Positions 45,923 through 54,905 of a stretch of DNA of 64,000 nt are shown here, piece by piece. The notes under the pieces were generated by a model. The model did no database searches. It was not told the DNA's origin and saw only the letters and a list, made by a program, of their open reading frames with translations. The DNA comes from Rhodospirillaceae bacterium. Lineage in GTDB: Bacteria > Pseudomonadota > Alphaproteobacteria > Rhodospirillales > Rhodospirillaceae. A program made the position numbers and the translations under genes. Numbering within the stretch: position 1 is the first letter of the stretch; each line of letters begins with the position of its first letter. The DNA lies in assembly GCA_947476695.1 (NCBI GenBank), contig CANJRD010000015.1, forward strand, positions 1-64,000, read 5' to 3'.

Positions 45923-46307
45923 GATTGCCGCTTATGCGCAGCAGCAGAAGCGCAACTTGTCGCCGCGCGAAGTGGAGGCCATGGCCTTCACCAAAGCCGC
46001 GCTCATGCTCGAAGACGCCAAGAATCTGACGAATAACATCGCCGAGTTCTCGAAGGCGCTGCGCTTCAACCATCTTCTCTGGACGATCATCCAGGCGGAT
46101 CTGACCGATCCGGAAAATCAGTTGCCGCCGGAGATCAAGGCGAACGTGATGAGCCTGTCGATCTTCGTCGACAAGCAGACCACGAAAGCGCTGCGCTCCA
46201 GCGCCGCCAACGATCTCGACGTGCTGATCAATATCAACCGCAACCTCGCGGCCGGCCTGCGTACTTCGCCGCAGTCGGCAGCGCCCGCGCAAGCCGGAGC
46301 CGGCTGA
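45909..46307 (+). CDS. flaF: Flagellin synthesis regulator FlaF
   Basis: A 132-residue FlaF, a positive factor for flagellin translation and secretion in Caulobacter. It has A-F-T-K-A-A-L-M-L-E-D-A near residue 27, then R-F-N-H-L-L-W-T-I-I-Q-A-D-L, L-P-P-E-I-K-A-N-V-M-S-L-S-I-F-V-D and N-I-N-R-N-L-A-A-G-L. The ATG at 45909 has GGAGG nine bases upstream, inside flbT. A diverged second copy lies at 61602-61955. The Ala/Gln/Pro tail after residue 115 is low in complexity. Confidence 0.92.
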   Translation: MSKDKIAAYAQQQKRNLSPREVEAMAFTKAALMLEDAKNLTNNIAEFSKALRFNHLLWTIIQADLTDPENQLPPEIKANVMSLSIFVDKQTTKALRSSAANDLDVLININRNLAAGLRTSPQSAAPAQAGAG

Positions 46308-46357
46308 TTTCCGGCTTCTAGCGGCGCAGGAAGACAGCTGACGCCGCCGGCATATCC

Positions 46358-49144
46358 ATGACTTCGCCCGAAGCAGCTCCCGCGCACGCAGCAGCCTCGC
46401 CGTTGCTCATCCAGGGCTTGCGGTTTCTTGAAGCCGGCGACGCCGCCGGCGCCGATTTCCTCCTCCAGACCTACCTGGGCCAAACGCCCGACGATCCCGA
46501 CGGCCATAACCTGGCCGGCCTCGCCAAGCGTCACCTTGGTGACGACGCGGCCGCACGCAGTCACCTTGAGCGTGCCGTCGCCCTGAGGCCCGCGGAGCCG
46601 CTGTATGCGGCCAACCTCGCCATGCTGTTGAGCGACACCGGTGCGGGCGACGAAGCTTTGACGGTCGTCGAGAACGGCCTGCGCCTGGTGTCGGGCCAAC
46701 CCGATCTTTTGCTGATCCGCGTGCAGGTGCTGCAGCGTCTGGGGCGCGGCGCCGACGCAATGGCGGGGGCGCAGATGGCGGTCGCCTTCAATCCGCGCCA
46801 TGCGCGCAGCCGGCACGCCTTGGGGCTGGCTCTGTTCCGCAGTGGCGACATCGCGGCGGCGGCGGAGAACTTCACGGTCGCGGTCGAGATCGACCCGGAT
46901 TACGCGGAAGCCTGGCTCAATCGCGGTGTGGCGCTGAAGGAAATCGGCGACTTGGCCACGGCCGAGGCCAGCTATCGCAAGGCGCTGTCGCTGGCGCCGC
47001 AAGATCCGACAATTCACAACAACCTTGGCAATCTCCTATCCAATGCCGGTCGCGGCGATGAGGCTATCGCTGCGTTCCTTCAGGCGCTTGTGCTCGATCC
47101 TGCCTACGCCGATGCGAAGGCGAACCTCGGGCTGGCGATGCGTGAGGCCGGTGACGTCGATGGGGCTGTCGCTGTTCTTGCGCAGGCGGTGAGCGAACAC
47201 CCGACGCATGTCGTGCTGTGGAACGCTTACGGCAACACGTTACGCCAGGCCGATCGCCTAGACGAAGCCGTGGCCGCGCTTGAGAAAGCGGTTGCGCTCG
47301 ATCCCAATCACTCCGAGGCCCACAACAATCTCGGTCTGGCTCTGGCCTTGCAATTCAAGCTCGATGAGGCTGCGGAACACCTGGGGCGTGCCGCGGCCTT
47401 GAAGCCGCAGGTGGCGGTCATCAGCAACAATTATGGTGCGCTGCTGTTGCGTCTGTTCCGCTTCGAGAGCGCGGTGAAGGCGCTGGAGAATGCCATCGCG
47501 CGCGATCCGAATTACGACGAGGCCCTGACCAATCTTGGCATCGCCTATTACATGCTCGGCCAGGCCGACGAGGCAATCGGCGTTTACAAACGTGTGATCT
47601 CGCGCAACCCGGATTCCAGCTTCGCGCGCTACAGCCTCGGCGTGGCTTATCTTGAAGATCAACGTCTCACCGAGGCCGAGGTCGAGATCAAGCGCGCGCT
47701 GGAACTCGATCCGGGCAATGCGCTGGCGCAGAACACGCTGGGTGTGCTGTTGCTCGACCAGCATCGGATCAAGGATGCCTGCGCGGCAATGCGCGCGGCG
47801 GCCGATATCAATACCGCCTCGGCGCCGGTGTTCTATAGCAACTATGCGTTCGCGAGCCTGTATGAGGCGGACACCTCGAACAGCGAGATTTTTGAGATCC
47901 ACAAGGAATTCGGACGCCGCTACGCCATGACCGTTCCGGATGTCAGCCGCCCGCATGCTAACGTCCGCGATCCAAATCGCAGACTGCGGCTGGCCTATCT
48001 TTCGCCGGATTTCCGCGCGCACTCGGTGGCGTACTTCTTCGAGGCGCTGCTCGAGAAACATGACCGCCGCCAGTTCGAGGTGCTGCTCTATTCCGATACG
48101 ACCCGCAAAGACAAGGTGACGGATTGCATGCGCGCCGCGGCGGACGGCTGGATCGAAAGCGGCGGCCTCACGACCGAGGTTCTGGCCAACCGTCTGCGCG
48201 AGGATAAAATCGACATTCTTGTGAATCTGGGCGGGCATACATCGAGCAATCGCCTGCCGGCCTGCGCGCTGGGACCTGCGCCGGTGCAGATCGAGTACCT
48301 CGGCTATCCCGATACCAGCGGCGTCCCCGCGATGAAGTACCGACTTTCGGACAAGCGGGCGGACCCGACGAACGAATGGTGCACCGAGGAGTTGGTCCAC
48401 CTTCCGCACTGCTTCCATCTTTACCGTCCGAACGGCGCGGCGCCGGCTGTCGCGCCGTCACCGGCGGCGCGTAAGGGCTATGTCACTTTCGCGTCGTTCA
48501 ACGTCCTGCCGAAAGTCACAGATCGCGTCATCGCGGCCTGGGCGCAGATCCTGAAGCAGGTTCCGGGTTCGCGTTTCTATCTGAAGTGCAAGCAACTGCG
48601 CGAAGAGCCCGTGCGCAACTATGTGCGAGGCATCTTCGCGGACCATGGCGTGAGCGCCGACCGCATCGATATGGACGCCTTCGTGCCCTCCGTCGCGGAT
48701 CATCTCGGCAAGTATGCCAACGTCGATCTCGCCCTCGATCCATTCCCCTACAACGGCACGACCACCAGCTGCGAAGCGATGTGGATGGGCGTGCCGGTCC
48801 TGACGATGCGCGGCAGCAACCATCGCGGCCGGGTGGGTTACAGTCTGCTGCACGCGGTCGGCCTGGCGGACGCCTTCGTTGCGGACAATCTTGAGGATTA
48901 CATCGCCCGCGCTGTGGTGTTCGGCCGCGACCCGGCGCCATTGGCGACTGTCCGTGCTGGCCTGCGCGAACGCATGGCGGCGTCGCCCTTGCGCGACGAA
49001 ATCGGCTTCACGCGCACGCTCGAGGCGACCTACCGCGATCTGTGGCGCAAGTGGTGCGAGGGGCCTGAGACTTTCATGTTCAAGCCGCCGACCGTGTTGC
49101 GCGCTGAGGATTCAATCCAGGGCGTTCTGGTGAAGACGCTGTGA
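46358..49144 (+). CDS. Large TPR-GT41 (SPINDLY/OGT-like) glycosyltransferase
   Basis: A 928-residue enzyme. Residues ~10-520 are about fourteen TPR units (for example H-N-N-L-G-N-L-L-S-N-A-G-R, A-H-N-N-L-G-L-A-L-A-L-Q, A-L-T-N-L-G-I-A-Y-Y). The catalytic half begins near 542 with L-R-L-A-Y-L-S-P-D-F-R-A-H-S. It continues V-N-L-G-G-H-T-S-S-N-R, Y-L-G-Y-P-D-T-S-G, F-N-V-L-P-K-V and D-P-F-P-Y-N-G-T-T-T-S-C-E-A-M-W-M-G-V-P. It lies directly after flbT-flaF and overlaps the next GT41 gene by 4 bases. Placement beside the flagellins makes it the best candidate flagellin O-glycosyltransferase. Confidence 0.9.
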   Translation: MTSPEAAPAHAAASPLLIQGLRFLEAGDAAGADFLLQTYLGQTPDDPDGHNLAGLAKRHLGDDAAARSHLERAVALRPAEPLYAANLAMLLSDTGAGDEALTVVENGLRLVSGQPDLLLIRVQVLQRLGRGADAMAGAQMAVAFNPRHARSRHALGLALFRSGDIAAAAENFTVAVEIDPDYAEAWLNRGVALKEIGDLATAEASYRKALSLAPQDPTIHNNLGNLLSNAGRGDEAIAAFLQALVLDPAYADAKANLGLAMREAGDVDGAVAVLAQAVSEHPTHVVLWNAYGNTLRQADRLDEAVAALEKAVALDPNHSEAHNNLGLALALQFKLDEAAEHLGRAAALKPQVAVISNNYGALLLRLFRFESAVKALENAIARDPNYDEALTNLGIAYYMLGQADEAIGVYKRVISRNPDSSFARYSLGVAYLEDQRLTEAEVEIKRALELDPGNALAQNTLGVLLLDQHRIKDACAAMRAAADINTASAPVFYSNYAFASLYEADTSNSEIFEIHKEFGRRYAMTVPDVSRPHANVRDPNRRLRLAYLSPDFRAHSVAYFFEALLEKHDRRQFEVLLYSDTTRKDKVTDCMRAAADGWIESGGLTTEVLANRLREDKIDILVNLGGHTSSNRLPACALGPAPVQIEYLGYPDTSGVPAMKYRLSDKRADPTNEWCTEELVHLPHCFHLYRPNGAAPAVAPSPAARKGYVTFASFNVLPKVTDRVIAAWAQILKQVPGSRFYLKCKQLREEPVRNYVRGIFADHGVSADRIDMDAFVPSVADHLGKYANVDLALDPFPYNGTTTSCEAMWMGVPVLTMRGSNHRGRVGYSLLHAVGLADAFVADNLEDYIARAVVFGRDPAPLATVRAGLRERMAASPLRDEIGFTRTLEATYRDLWRKWCEGPETFMFKPPTVLRAEDSIQGVLVKTL

Positions 49145-50952
49145 CGCCCGGCGATCCGCATTTCGCGCTGGCCGCCAAATATGCGGAGAGCGGCCTCGCA
49201 GCGCAGGCCTGGGACTTGATCAAGGATCGACTTGCGGCCCCCGACGTGACGCCCGACGTGCTCGGCTTCGGCGCGGGCATCGCCTATGCCGCCGGCGAGC
49301 CGGCCACAGCGCTCGCGCTGACGGATGCCGCGATATCGGCGGGCGGCGAGGGTGCCAGCCTCTGGTTCGTGCGCGGCGCGACCTTGCGCCTTCTGAACCG
49401 GCTCGAAGAATCGGCGGCGGCCTATGAGCGTGCGACCGGGGAAGCGCCGGGTGTTCCCGAAGCTTGGAACGATCTCGGCTTGGTGCGTGAGGCCTTGGGC
49501 GATCTCGCCGGCGCTACGGCGGCGCTTGAGCAGGCGATCGCCGTTCAACCCGATTTCGCGCCGGCCCATGCCAATCTTGGCGCGCTATATGCCGATGCCG
49601 GACAATTTGCCGCGGCGGCGGAATATTGCAGGAAGGCGCTGGCCTCTGAGCCAAGCAATATCGGCGCGCGCATCAACCTCGCCGCCGCGCAGATCGAGCG
49701 GGGACGTCACGACGAAGCGGCGGATGCCCTCGCGCCGATTGCGGCCGATCCGGCTGCGGCCGATACCGGGCTTTATTTGCTGCACTATTGCAGCAACCAT
49801 CCTGCCGCTATCTTTCGCGCGCATGCCGGTTGGGGCGCTCGCGCGCCCGCGCCGGAAACGCTGACGTACTCCGAGACGAATGGTGCGCGCCAGCGTATTG
49901 GTTATGTCAGCCACGACTTCCGGCGGCATTCGGTGAGCTATTTCTTCGAGCCCTTACTGCGTCATCACGACCGCGCGCGTGTCGAGGTGTTCTGCTACAG
50001 CACCGGCGGACAACCCGACGCGGTGACCGCGCGATTGCGCGCTCATGCCGATCACTGGCACGACATTTCCGGTCTGAGCGACGACGAAGCCTGCCAGCTG
50101 ATTCGGGGTCATGGCCTCGACGTGCTGATCGATCTCAGCGGACATACCAAGGGCAACCGCCTGGGCATATTCGCGCGTCGCGCGGCCGCGGTGCAGATCA
50201 CCGCCTTGGGCTACCCCGGAACCACCGGCCTCACCCAAATCGATGGCCGTTTTGTCGACGCGATCACCGATCCGGGCGGCGCCGAGGCCTTTGCGACGGA
50301 ACGTCTGCTGCGTCTGCCGCGATTGCATTGTTACCAGCCTGAAGAGACGGCTCCCGCCGTCGCGCCGTTGCCGGCCGCGGCTGCCGGTCACATCACGTTC
50401 GGCTCGTTCAACAAGCTGGGCAAAGTGTCGGACGCGACCGTGGCGCTGTGGAGCGCGGTCTTGCACGCGGTGCCGCAGTCGAAGCTGTTCATCAAGAGTA
50501 AGGCGCTGGCGGAAGAAACAACCCGTCAAGCAACCGCGGCGCGGTTTGCGGCGCATGATGTTGCGGCGGATCGCCTGATGCTGGTCGGCTGGGTGCCGGA
50601 GGACGCGGGACATCTGGCGACCTACGGTCGCATCGACGTCGCCCTCGACACTTTTCCCTACAGCGGCACCACGACCACCTGCGAAGCCTTGTGGATGGGT
50701 GTGCCGGTGCTGACGCTGGCTGGCGCCACCCATGCGAGCCGTGTCAGTGCGAGCCTGCTGACATCTGTGGGACTGACGGAATGGATTGCCGGCACAGCTG
50801 AGGAATTCGTCGTCAAAGCGGTGACCATCGCCGCGGAGCTCGAAGGCCTTGCGATGCTGCGGTCAGGCTTGCGGGCGCAGATAGCATCGTCGCCGCTATG
50901 TGACGGCCCGGGATACGCCGCCGCGGTCGAAGCGGCTTATCGTGCCTATTGA
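49141..50952 (+). CDS. TPR-GT41 (SPINDLY/OGT-like) glycosyltransferase
   Basis: A 603-residue enzyme starting with GTG at 49141, which overlaps the stop of the preceding gene as GTGA. About five TPR-like units fill residues 1-200. The catalytic half starts near 249 with R-I-G-Y-V-S-H-D-F-R-R-H-S-V-S-Y-F-F. It continues L-I-D-L-S-G-H-T-K-G-N-R, L-G-Y-P-G-T-T-G, F-N-K-L-G-K-V and [20 protein letters not shown]. It is closely related to its upstream partner and coupled to it. The two may form a complex or act on the same substrate at different sites. Confidence 0.88.
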   Translation: MTPGDPHFALAAKYAESGLAAQAWDLIKDRLAAPDVTPDVLGFGAGIAYAAGEPATALALTDAAISAGGEGASLWFVRGATLRLLNRLEESAAAYERATGEAPGVPEAWNDLGLVREALGDLAGATAALEQAIAVQPDFAPAHANLGALYADAGQFAAAAEYCRKALASEPSNIGARINLAAAQIERGRHDEAADALAPIAADPAAADTGLYLLHYCSNHPAAIFRAHAGWGARAPAPETLTYSETNGARQRIGYVSHDFRRHSVSYFFEPLLRHHDRARVEVFCYSTGGQPDAVTARLRAHADHWHDISGLSDDEACQLIRGHGLDVLIDLSGHTKGNRLGIFARRAAAVQITALGYPGTTGLTQIDGRFVDAITDPGGAEAFATERLLRLPRLHCYQPEETAPAVAPLPAAAAGHITFGSFNKLGKVSDATVALWSAVLHAVPQSKLFIKSKALAEETTRQATAARFAAHDVAADRLMLVGWVPEDAGHLATYGRIDVALDTFPYSGTTTTCEALWMGVPVLTLAGATHASRVSASLLTSVGLTEWIAGTAEEFVVKAVTIAAELEGLAMLRSGLRAQIASSPLCDGPGYAAAVEAAYRAY

Positions 50953-52009
50953 ATCGCTTCGGACGGTAATTTTTCGGCGGTGATGCGCCACGCGACAGCG
51001 CCGTAGGCTTTCACGATGACCGGTTTGGTGTCAGTCACCTTGAAGCCCATCAGTGTCATCGCGCGCCGCATATCCTCAAGGCCGGCATCGCTGATGGCGG
51101 CTTTGGTCTGGGCTTGCGCGCGCGCGCGCCGTATTCCGCCAGGCGCGTGCGCAGGGTCTGGATGGCGACGATCTGTTCCTCGACCGAGGTTTCTTTGCGG
51201 GTGATCAACACCTTCTGCAGGCCGAGTACCATGGCCAACACCACGTCGCAATCTTCGGGGCCGAAACGGCGGACGGTTTGCTCAACCTCGACATTGAAGG
51301 GCGTCATGATCATGCCGTGATCCGCATCCGGCGACATCTTATGGGCGTGGTCGAGATCGCGGCATATCTGGATAGCGAAGTCGAACAAACGAGACTCGCG
51401 CAACATGAAGCGGCACTGCTTCAGGTTCTTGGACGATGAATGCACCGCCATGCTGCGCGCCGGCATGATCATGGCGCTCAACAATCCGTGTGGCTTCAGC
51501 ACGCGCAGGACTTCCGTCAACGATTCGCGCATATTGCTGTATTCGAGCGCGAACTGGGCGATCACGAGATCGAACGTCGCGGTGTCGAAGGGAAGCGATT
51601 CCATGCGGACCATCGCACGGAACTCGATCTTCTTCAGGATATCGGCCTGCTCCGGCACATAGCGCGGCGGATCGATGGCGGCGACGTCGATGCCGACGAC
51701 GGAAATATCGATGCCGGCCTTGTAAGCGCCGCGCAACAGTGCGATCGAAGCCGCGCCGTTTCCGCAGCCGACGTCGAGCACGCGCGCGCCTTCCGGCAGC
51801 GATGCGGCGATAATGGCCCACTGTTGGTCAAGCGCGTCGGAGATTTGAGTATCGTTATCGACGCCAGCGGAATGAATGCGGCTGTCGCGCCAATAGCTAT
51901 CCCAAATGCGATATTTTTCGTCGCCACCCGCCACGAAGCGCGCCCTAATCGTCTCTAACGAATTTCCCCAGGCATTGTGTATTAACCCCAAGCGAGCCGC
52001 TAGGGCCAT
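50946..52009 (-). pseudogene. SAM methyltransferase gene interrupted by a frameshift in a GC repeat
   Basis: The 5' frame starts at the ATG at 52009 (AGAAGGG upstream) and encodes a class I methyltransferase with A-R-V-L-D-V-G-C-G-N-G-A-A-S. It also shows V-G-I-D-V-A-A-I-D, F-D-L-V-I-A-Q-F-A-L-E-Y and V-L-K-P-H-G. At a (GC)7 tract (51116-51130) it shifts and stops at 51056. The other minus frame then carries a clearly coding tail (A-Q-T-K-A-A-I-S-D-A-G-L-E-D-M-R-R-A-M) to a stop at 50946. Removing one GC unit would restore one frame of about 350 residues. It may be a phase-variable gene, a recent mutation or a sequencing error. It reads toward the GT41 gene tail, which overlaps by a few bases. 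Confidence 0.75.
51116..51130 (-). repeat. (GC)7 dinucleotide tract at the frameshift
   Basis: Seven GC units followed by one extra C on the plus strand. The methyltransferase reading frame breaks exactly here. Dinucleotide tracts like this are prone to slippage, and loss of one unit joins the two frames. Confidence 0.85.
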
Positions 52010-52424
52010 AGGGGTAAGCCCTTCTGCAACAAGAATTTTGTTGGAGCTTATCGGCCTATGGATGGCAAACCAAGGCGTAGGGCGGCTTCAAAGAGACGGT
52101 TTGCGTAGTGAGAATCACTCGCTCTTGCGATCGGTGCCGTCGCGCTATCACCCCGTTGGGTTTGACCCGCTACGAACGCTACCGTTCGCGGGATTCCGGG
52201 AATGATTTGTCGTGGATCAAATCGTCGGTCCAACCCTCTGGGCCACACGGCCGGCGCAAAGTTCGGATCGGCTAACCCAATGCGCTCGCAGGTAGAATTC
52301 CCATTGTGGAATCCCAATTTACGAATTTGGCTGGAGAGCTTGTCCTGTTCATCTACGCTGCGAGCGGGGAAGGCGGCGTATCCAGAGTGAGGTCTGCCGC
52401 AGCCGGGGAAGGGGGGCGGCCACT
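52010..52424. other. Intergenic region without a recognised gene
   Basis: This 415-base stretch separates the leftward methyltransferase and the rightward outer-membrane protein gene and should hold promoters for both. Short frames here lack coding character. I see no clear -35/-10 or -24/-12 pair. The region just before 52425 carries a strong purine-rich ribosome site (GGGGAAGGGGGG). Confidence 0.4.
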
Positions 52425-53276
52425 ATGGTGAAACGGCTCCGCGTCAGCGTGGCGGCGGTGCTGTCTCTCATCGCGATGGCGGCGCCGGCGGCGGCCCAGT
52501 CCATCAATCGCTCCGTGACCGAGCTTCTCGGGGCGATGGAAGTCCCGATCGAACAGCAGAGCAAAGGCAACGTCACGCTGCGGGTCGGCCTCGGCGCGAT
52601 TGTTACCTCGCGCCTCGATGCGCCCAGCAATCTCAAGGTCTACCCGCTGCCGCTGATAGGCTTCGAGTATCACAACTGGCTTTCCATCGATGAGACGCAG
52701 GTCCGCGTGAATCTGATCAATTCGGACTCGCCTTTCCGCGCGGGCCCGATGGTGCGTTTCGATCCGGGCCGCGGGAATTTCGGCAACCCCGGGATTCCGG
52801 GTCTCGGCAAAACCCCAGTCAGCCTCGAAGCCGGCGGGTTCGTCAGCTACAGCTACGGGCCAGCGCGCATTCGCCTGCGGCTGCGACACAATGTCACCAG
52901 TTCGAACGGCGGTTCGGTCGGCGAACTCGACCTACGCAGCGGCGTCTATAAATCCGGCCCCGTCGGCGTCGCGGTTCAGGTGCAGACGGTCTGGGCGAGC
53001 AAGAACTACATGGAGCGGATTTACGGCGTGACAGCGACGCAATCGGTCAAAGCGCATCTGCCGGCCTTCTATCTCGGCCCCGGCATGAAAGACGTCAACG
53101 TCACGATCTATTCGGAATATAAATTCTCGACACGATGGTCGGCGGTCGGCGCGGTGCAATATGTGCACGTGCTTGGCGATGCGGCCGACAGCCCGATCGT
53201 GCGCGTGCGCGGATCGGGCAACCGCGTCAACGTCGGCATGTTTGTCGTCTACGCCTTCGGAACGCCGAACGCCTAA
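52425..53276 (+). CDS. MipA/OmpV family outer membrane protein
   Basis: A 283-residue protein with a signal peptide (M-V-K-R-L-R-V-S-V-A-A-V-L-S, cleavage after A-A-A-Q near residue 25). Alternating hydrophobic strands follow, such as Y-P-L-P-L-I-G-F-E-Y, F-V-S-Y-S-Y-G-P-A-R-I-R-L-R-L and V-T-I-Y-S-E-Y-K-F. It ends in a strand with aromatic residues (M-F-V-V-Y-A-F). This is the MipA/OmpV pattern: a beta-barrel often linked to murein-hydrolase scaffolding or osmotic response. It stands alone and converges on flgL. It has no evident link to the flagellar genes. Confidence 0.75.
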   Translation: MVKRLRVSVAAVLSLIAMAAPAAAQSINRSVTELLGAMEVPIEQQSKGNVTLRVGLGAIVTSRLDAPSNLKVYPLPLIGFEYHNWLSIDETQVRVNLINSDSPFRAGPMVRFDPGRGNFGNPGIPGLGKTPVSLEAGGFVSYSYGPARIRLRLRHNVTSSNGGSVGELDLRSGVYKSGPVGVAVQVQTVWASKNYMERIYGVTATQSVKAHLPAFYLGPGMKDVNVTIYSEYKFSTRWSAVGAVQYVHVLGDAADSPIVRVRGSGNRVNVGMFVVYAFGTPNA

Positions 53277-53300
53277 GGCCGCCCCCAGCCCGATTTCGGC

Positions 53301-54881
53301 CTAGAGGTAATCCAGCAGGGTCATCTTCGAGACACGCGACAGGGTGGCATAGGACACCTGCAGCGCCTGCGATTCCGCGTTCAGACGTACCGCCGTCTCG
53401 GTGGGGTCGGCCTTGTCGATGGCATCCGCGCGGTTCTGCAGGAAGGCCACAAACTCCGTCTGCTGCTGCTTGGTTTCGGAAAGCTGCTTCAGGTTGAGGC
53501 TGATGCGATCCTGAACGCCCTGCAGATCGCTCGGCAATTCGGTGGGCTGCAGCGATGAATGCTCAAGCGCGTCGTTGATCAGGCGCAGCGCATCGTCCAC
53601 GCGTGACTGATTGTTGATCAGGTCGCCCTCGGCAAGGATGCCAAGGCCGCGGATCACCTTTTCGAACGCCGGGTCGAGGCCGGTGACGTCCATCTTGATC
53701 TGCTGTGTGTCGCTGATCTTCTGCTGCGTCGTCAGGTTCGAGCCGGTGAGGAACGAGGTCGAGTTGAACGAAACCGTCTCGGCGGTGGTCGAGACCAGCG
53801 GCGGGTCGGTGAACAGTGTGCCGCCATCCACGATCTGGCCCGTCGTCAGGCTGTAGCCCGCCGCGACCAATTCGGCGTTGGTCGGCCACTTCATCGTATA
53901 GGCGCCATTGTTGCCGTTGGTGGAGCCGGTCAACGCCATGGTGGTACCGTTCGGCACCAGCAGATTGATCTCGGTCCCGGCATAGCTTTCCGTACCGGCA
54001 TTGACGTTCTGGTCCAGCGTAACCGTGCTGCCGTCCAGCGAGATGTCGGTGATGGTGTAGACGCCGTTGTTGGCCGTGCCGCCGCCCTGGCTGGGGTCGG
54101 TGTTGTTCAGCGAGATCGTCTGGCCGATTTGCAGGCTCTTGAATGCACCCGGGGTCAGCGACTGCATTTTGCCGTTCGTGCCGACGTTCGAGAAGATGAG
54201 CGAGCCGAAGCTCGACGGTGTCATCGTCTGCGTCTTGAATGTACCCGGTGCGCCGCCGCTGACTTCGCCATAGGCCTTGCCGCCGATGGTCGGGCTGCCA
54301 TAGGTGACGCCGTTGTTGTTGAAAGACATGTTCACCAGGTTCGCTACGCGCGTCGAGGGGAACACGGCGCTGACACCGTCGTAGGTTTCCTGGAAATCCT
54401 TCAGGCTATCGAACGGGAAGCTGACGGGAGGCTGATCGTTCTTTCCGCCGCCGAACACGTACTTGCCGTCGACCTTCTGGTTCAGGAAATAGGCGATCTG
54501 GGACAGCGCGTTGAAGGCGCGGGTTTGGATGTTGTTGACCTCGGTCACGGTGATCGGCGAGGCGCCGGTTAAGTCGTGCCCGGAGAATGTGATCAGTTCC
54601 GAACGCATGTCGCGCGCGGACTGATCGATGCCGGTGGCTGCGGACAGCTGCACGTTCAGCGTCGTGGCGACGATGTCGTTGTTTCTGATGTAGTTCGAAA
54701 GGCGCCCAATTTCGGCCTGGGTATTCAGAAGGCGCGCGGCGTCGGGTGCAAGGCCGACATAGTCGTCGGACTTGTAGCCTGTGCCGATCTGGCGTTGCAG
54801 ATCGTTGACGCTCGTCTGCTGATCGAGCATCCGCGATACGAGTGCGTTGACGTTCGCTGCCGTTGAGATGCGGGTTACCAT
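53301..54881 (-). CDS. flgL: Hook-filament junction protein FlgL (HAP3)
   Basis: A 526-residue junction protein linking hook to filament. The flagellin-like N-terminus has I-S-T-A-A-N-V-N-A-L-V, L-Q-R-Q-I-G-T-G-Y-K-S-D-D-Y and A-P-D-A-A-R-L-L-N-T-Q. The C-terminus has T-A-V-R-L-N-A-E-S-Q-A-L-Q-V-S-Y followed by S-K-M-T-L-L-D-Y-L. It is longer than the ~310-residue enteric protein; the extra central region is Gly/Thr/Asn-rich. Last gene of the minus operon from flgI; 24 bases separate it from flgK. Confidence 0.93.
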   Translation of the reverse strand: MVTRISTAANVNALVSRMLDQQTSVNDLQRQIGTGYKSDDYVGLAPDAARLLNTQAEIGRLSNYIRNNDIVATTLNVQLSAATGIDQSARDMRSELITFSGHDLTGASPITVTEVNNIQTRAFNALSQIAYFLNQKVDGKYVFGGGKNDQPPVSFPFDSLKDFQETYDGVSAVFPSTRVANLVNMSFNNNGVTYGSPTIGGKAYGEVSGGAPGTFKTQTMTPSSFGSLIFSNVGTNGKMQSLTPGAFKSLQIGQTISLNNTDPSQGGGTANNGVYTITDISLDGSTVTLDQNVNAGTESYAGTEINLLVPNGTTMALTGSTNGNNGAYTMKWPTNAELVAAGYSLTTGQIVDGGTLFTDPPLVSTTAETVSFNSTSFLTGSNLTTQQKISDTQQIKMDVTGLDPAFEKVIRGLGILAEGDLINNQSRVDDALRLINDALEHSSLQPTELPSDLQGVQDRISLNLKQLSETKQQQTEFVAFLQNRADAIDKADPTETAVRLNAESQALQVSYATLSRVSKMTLLDYL

Positions 54882-54905
54882 CGCGGGCTCCTAGATCTCT
54901 CGCGA

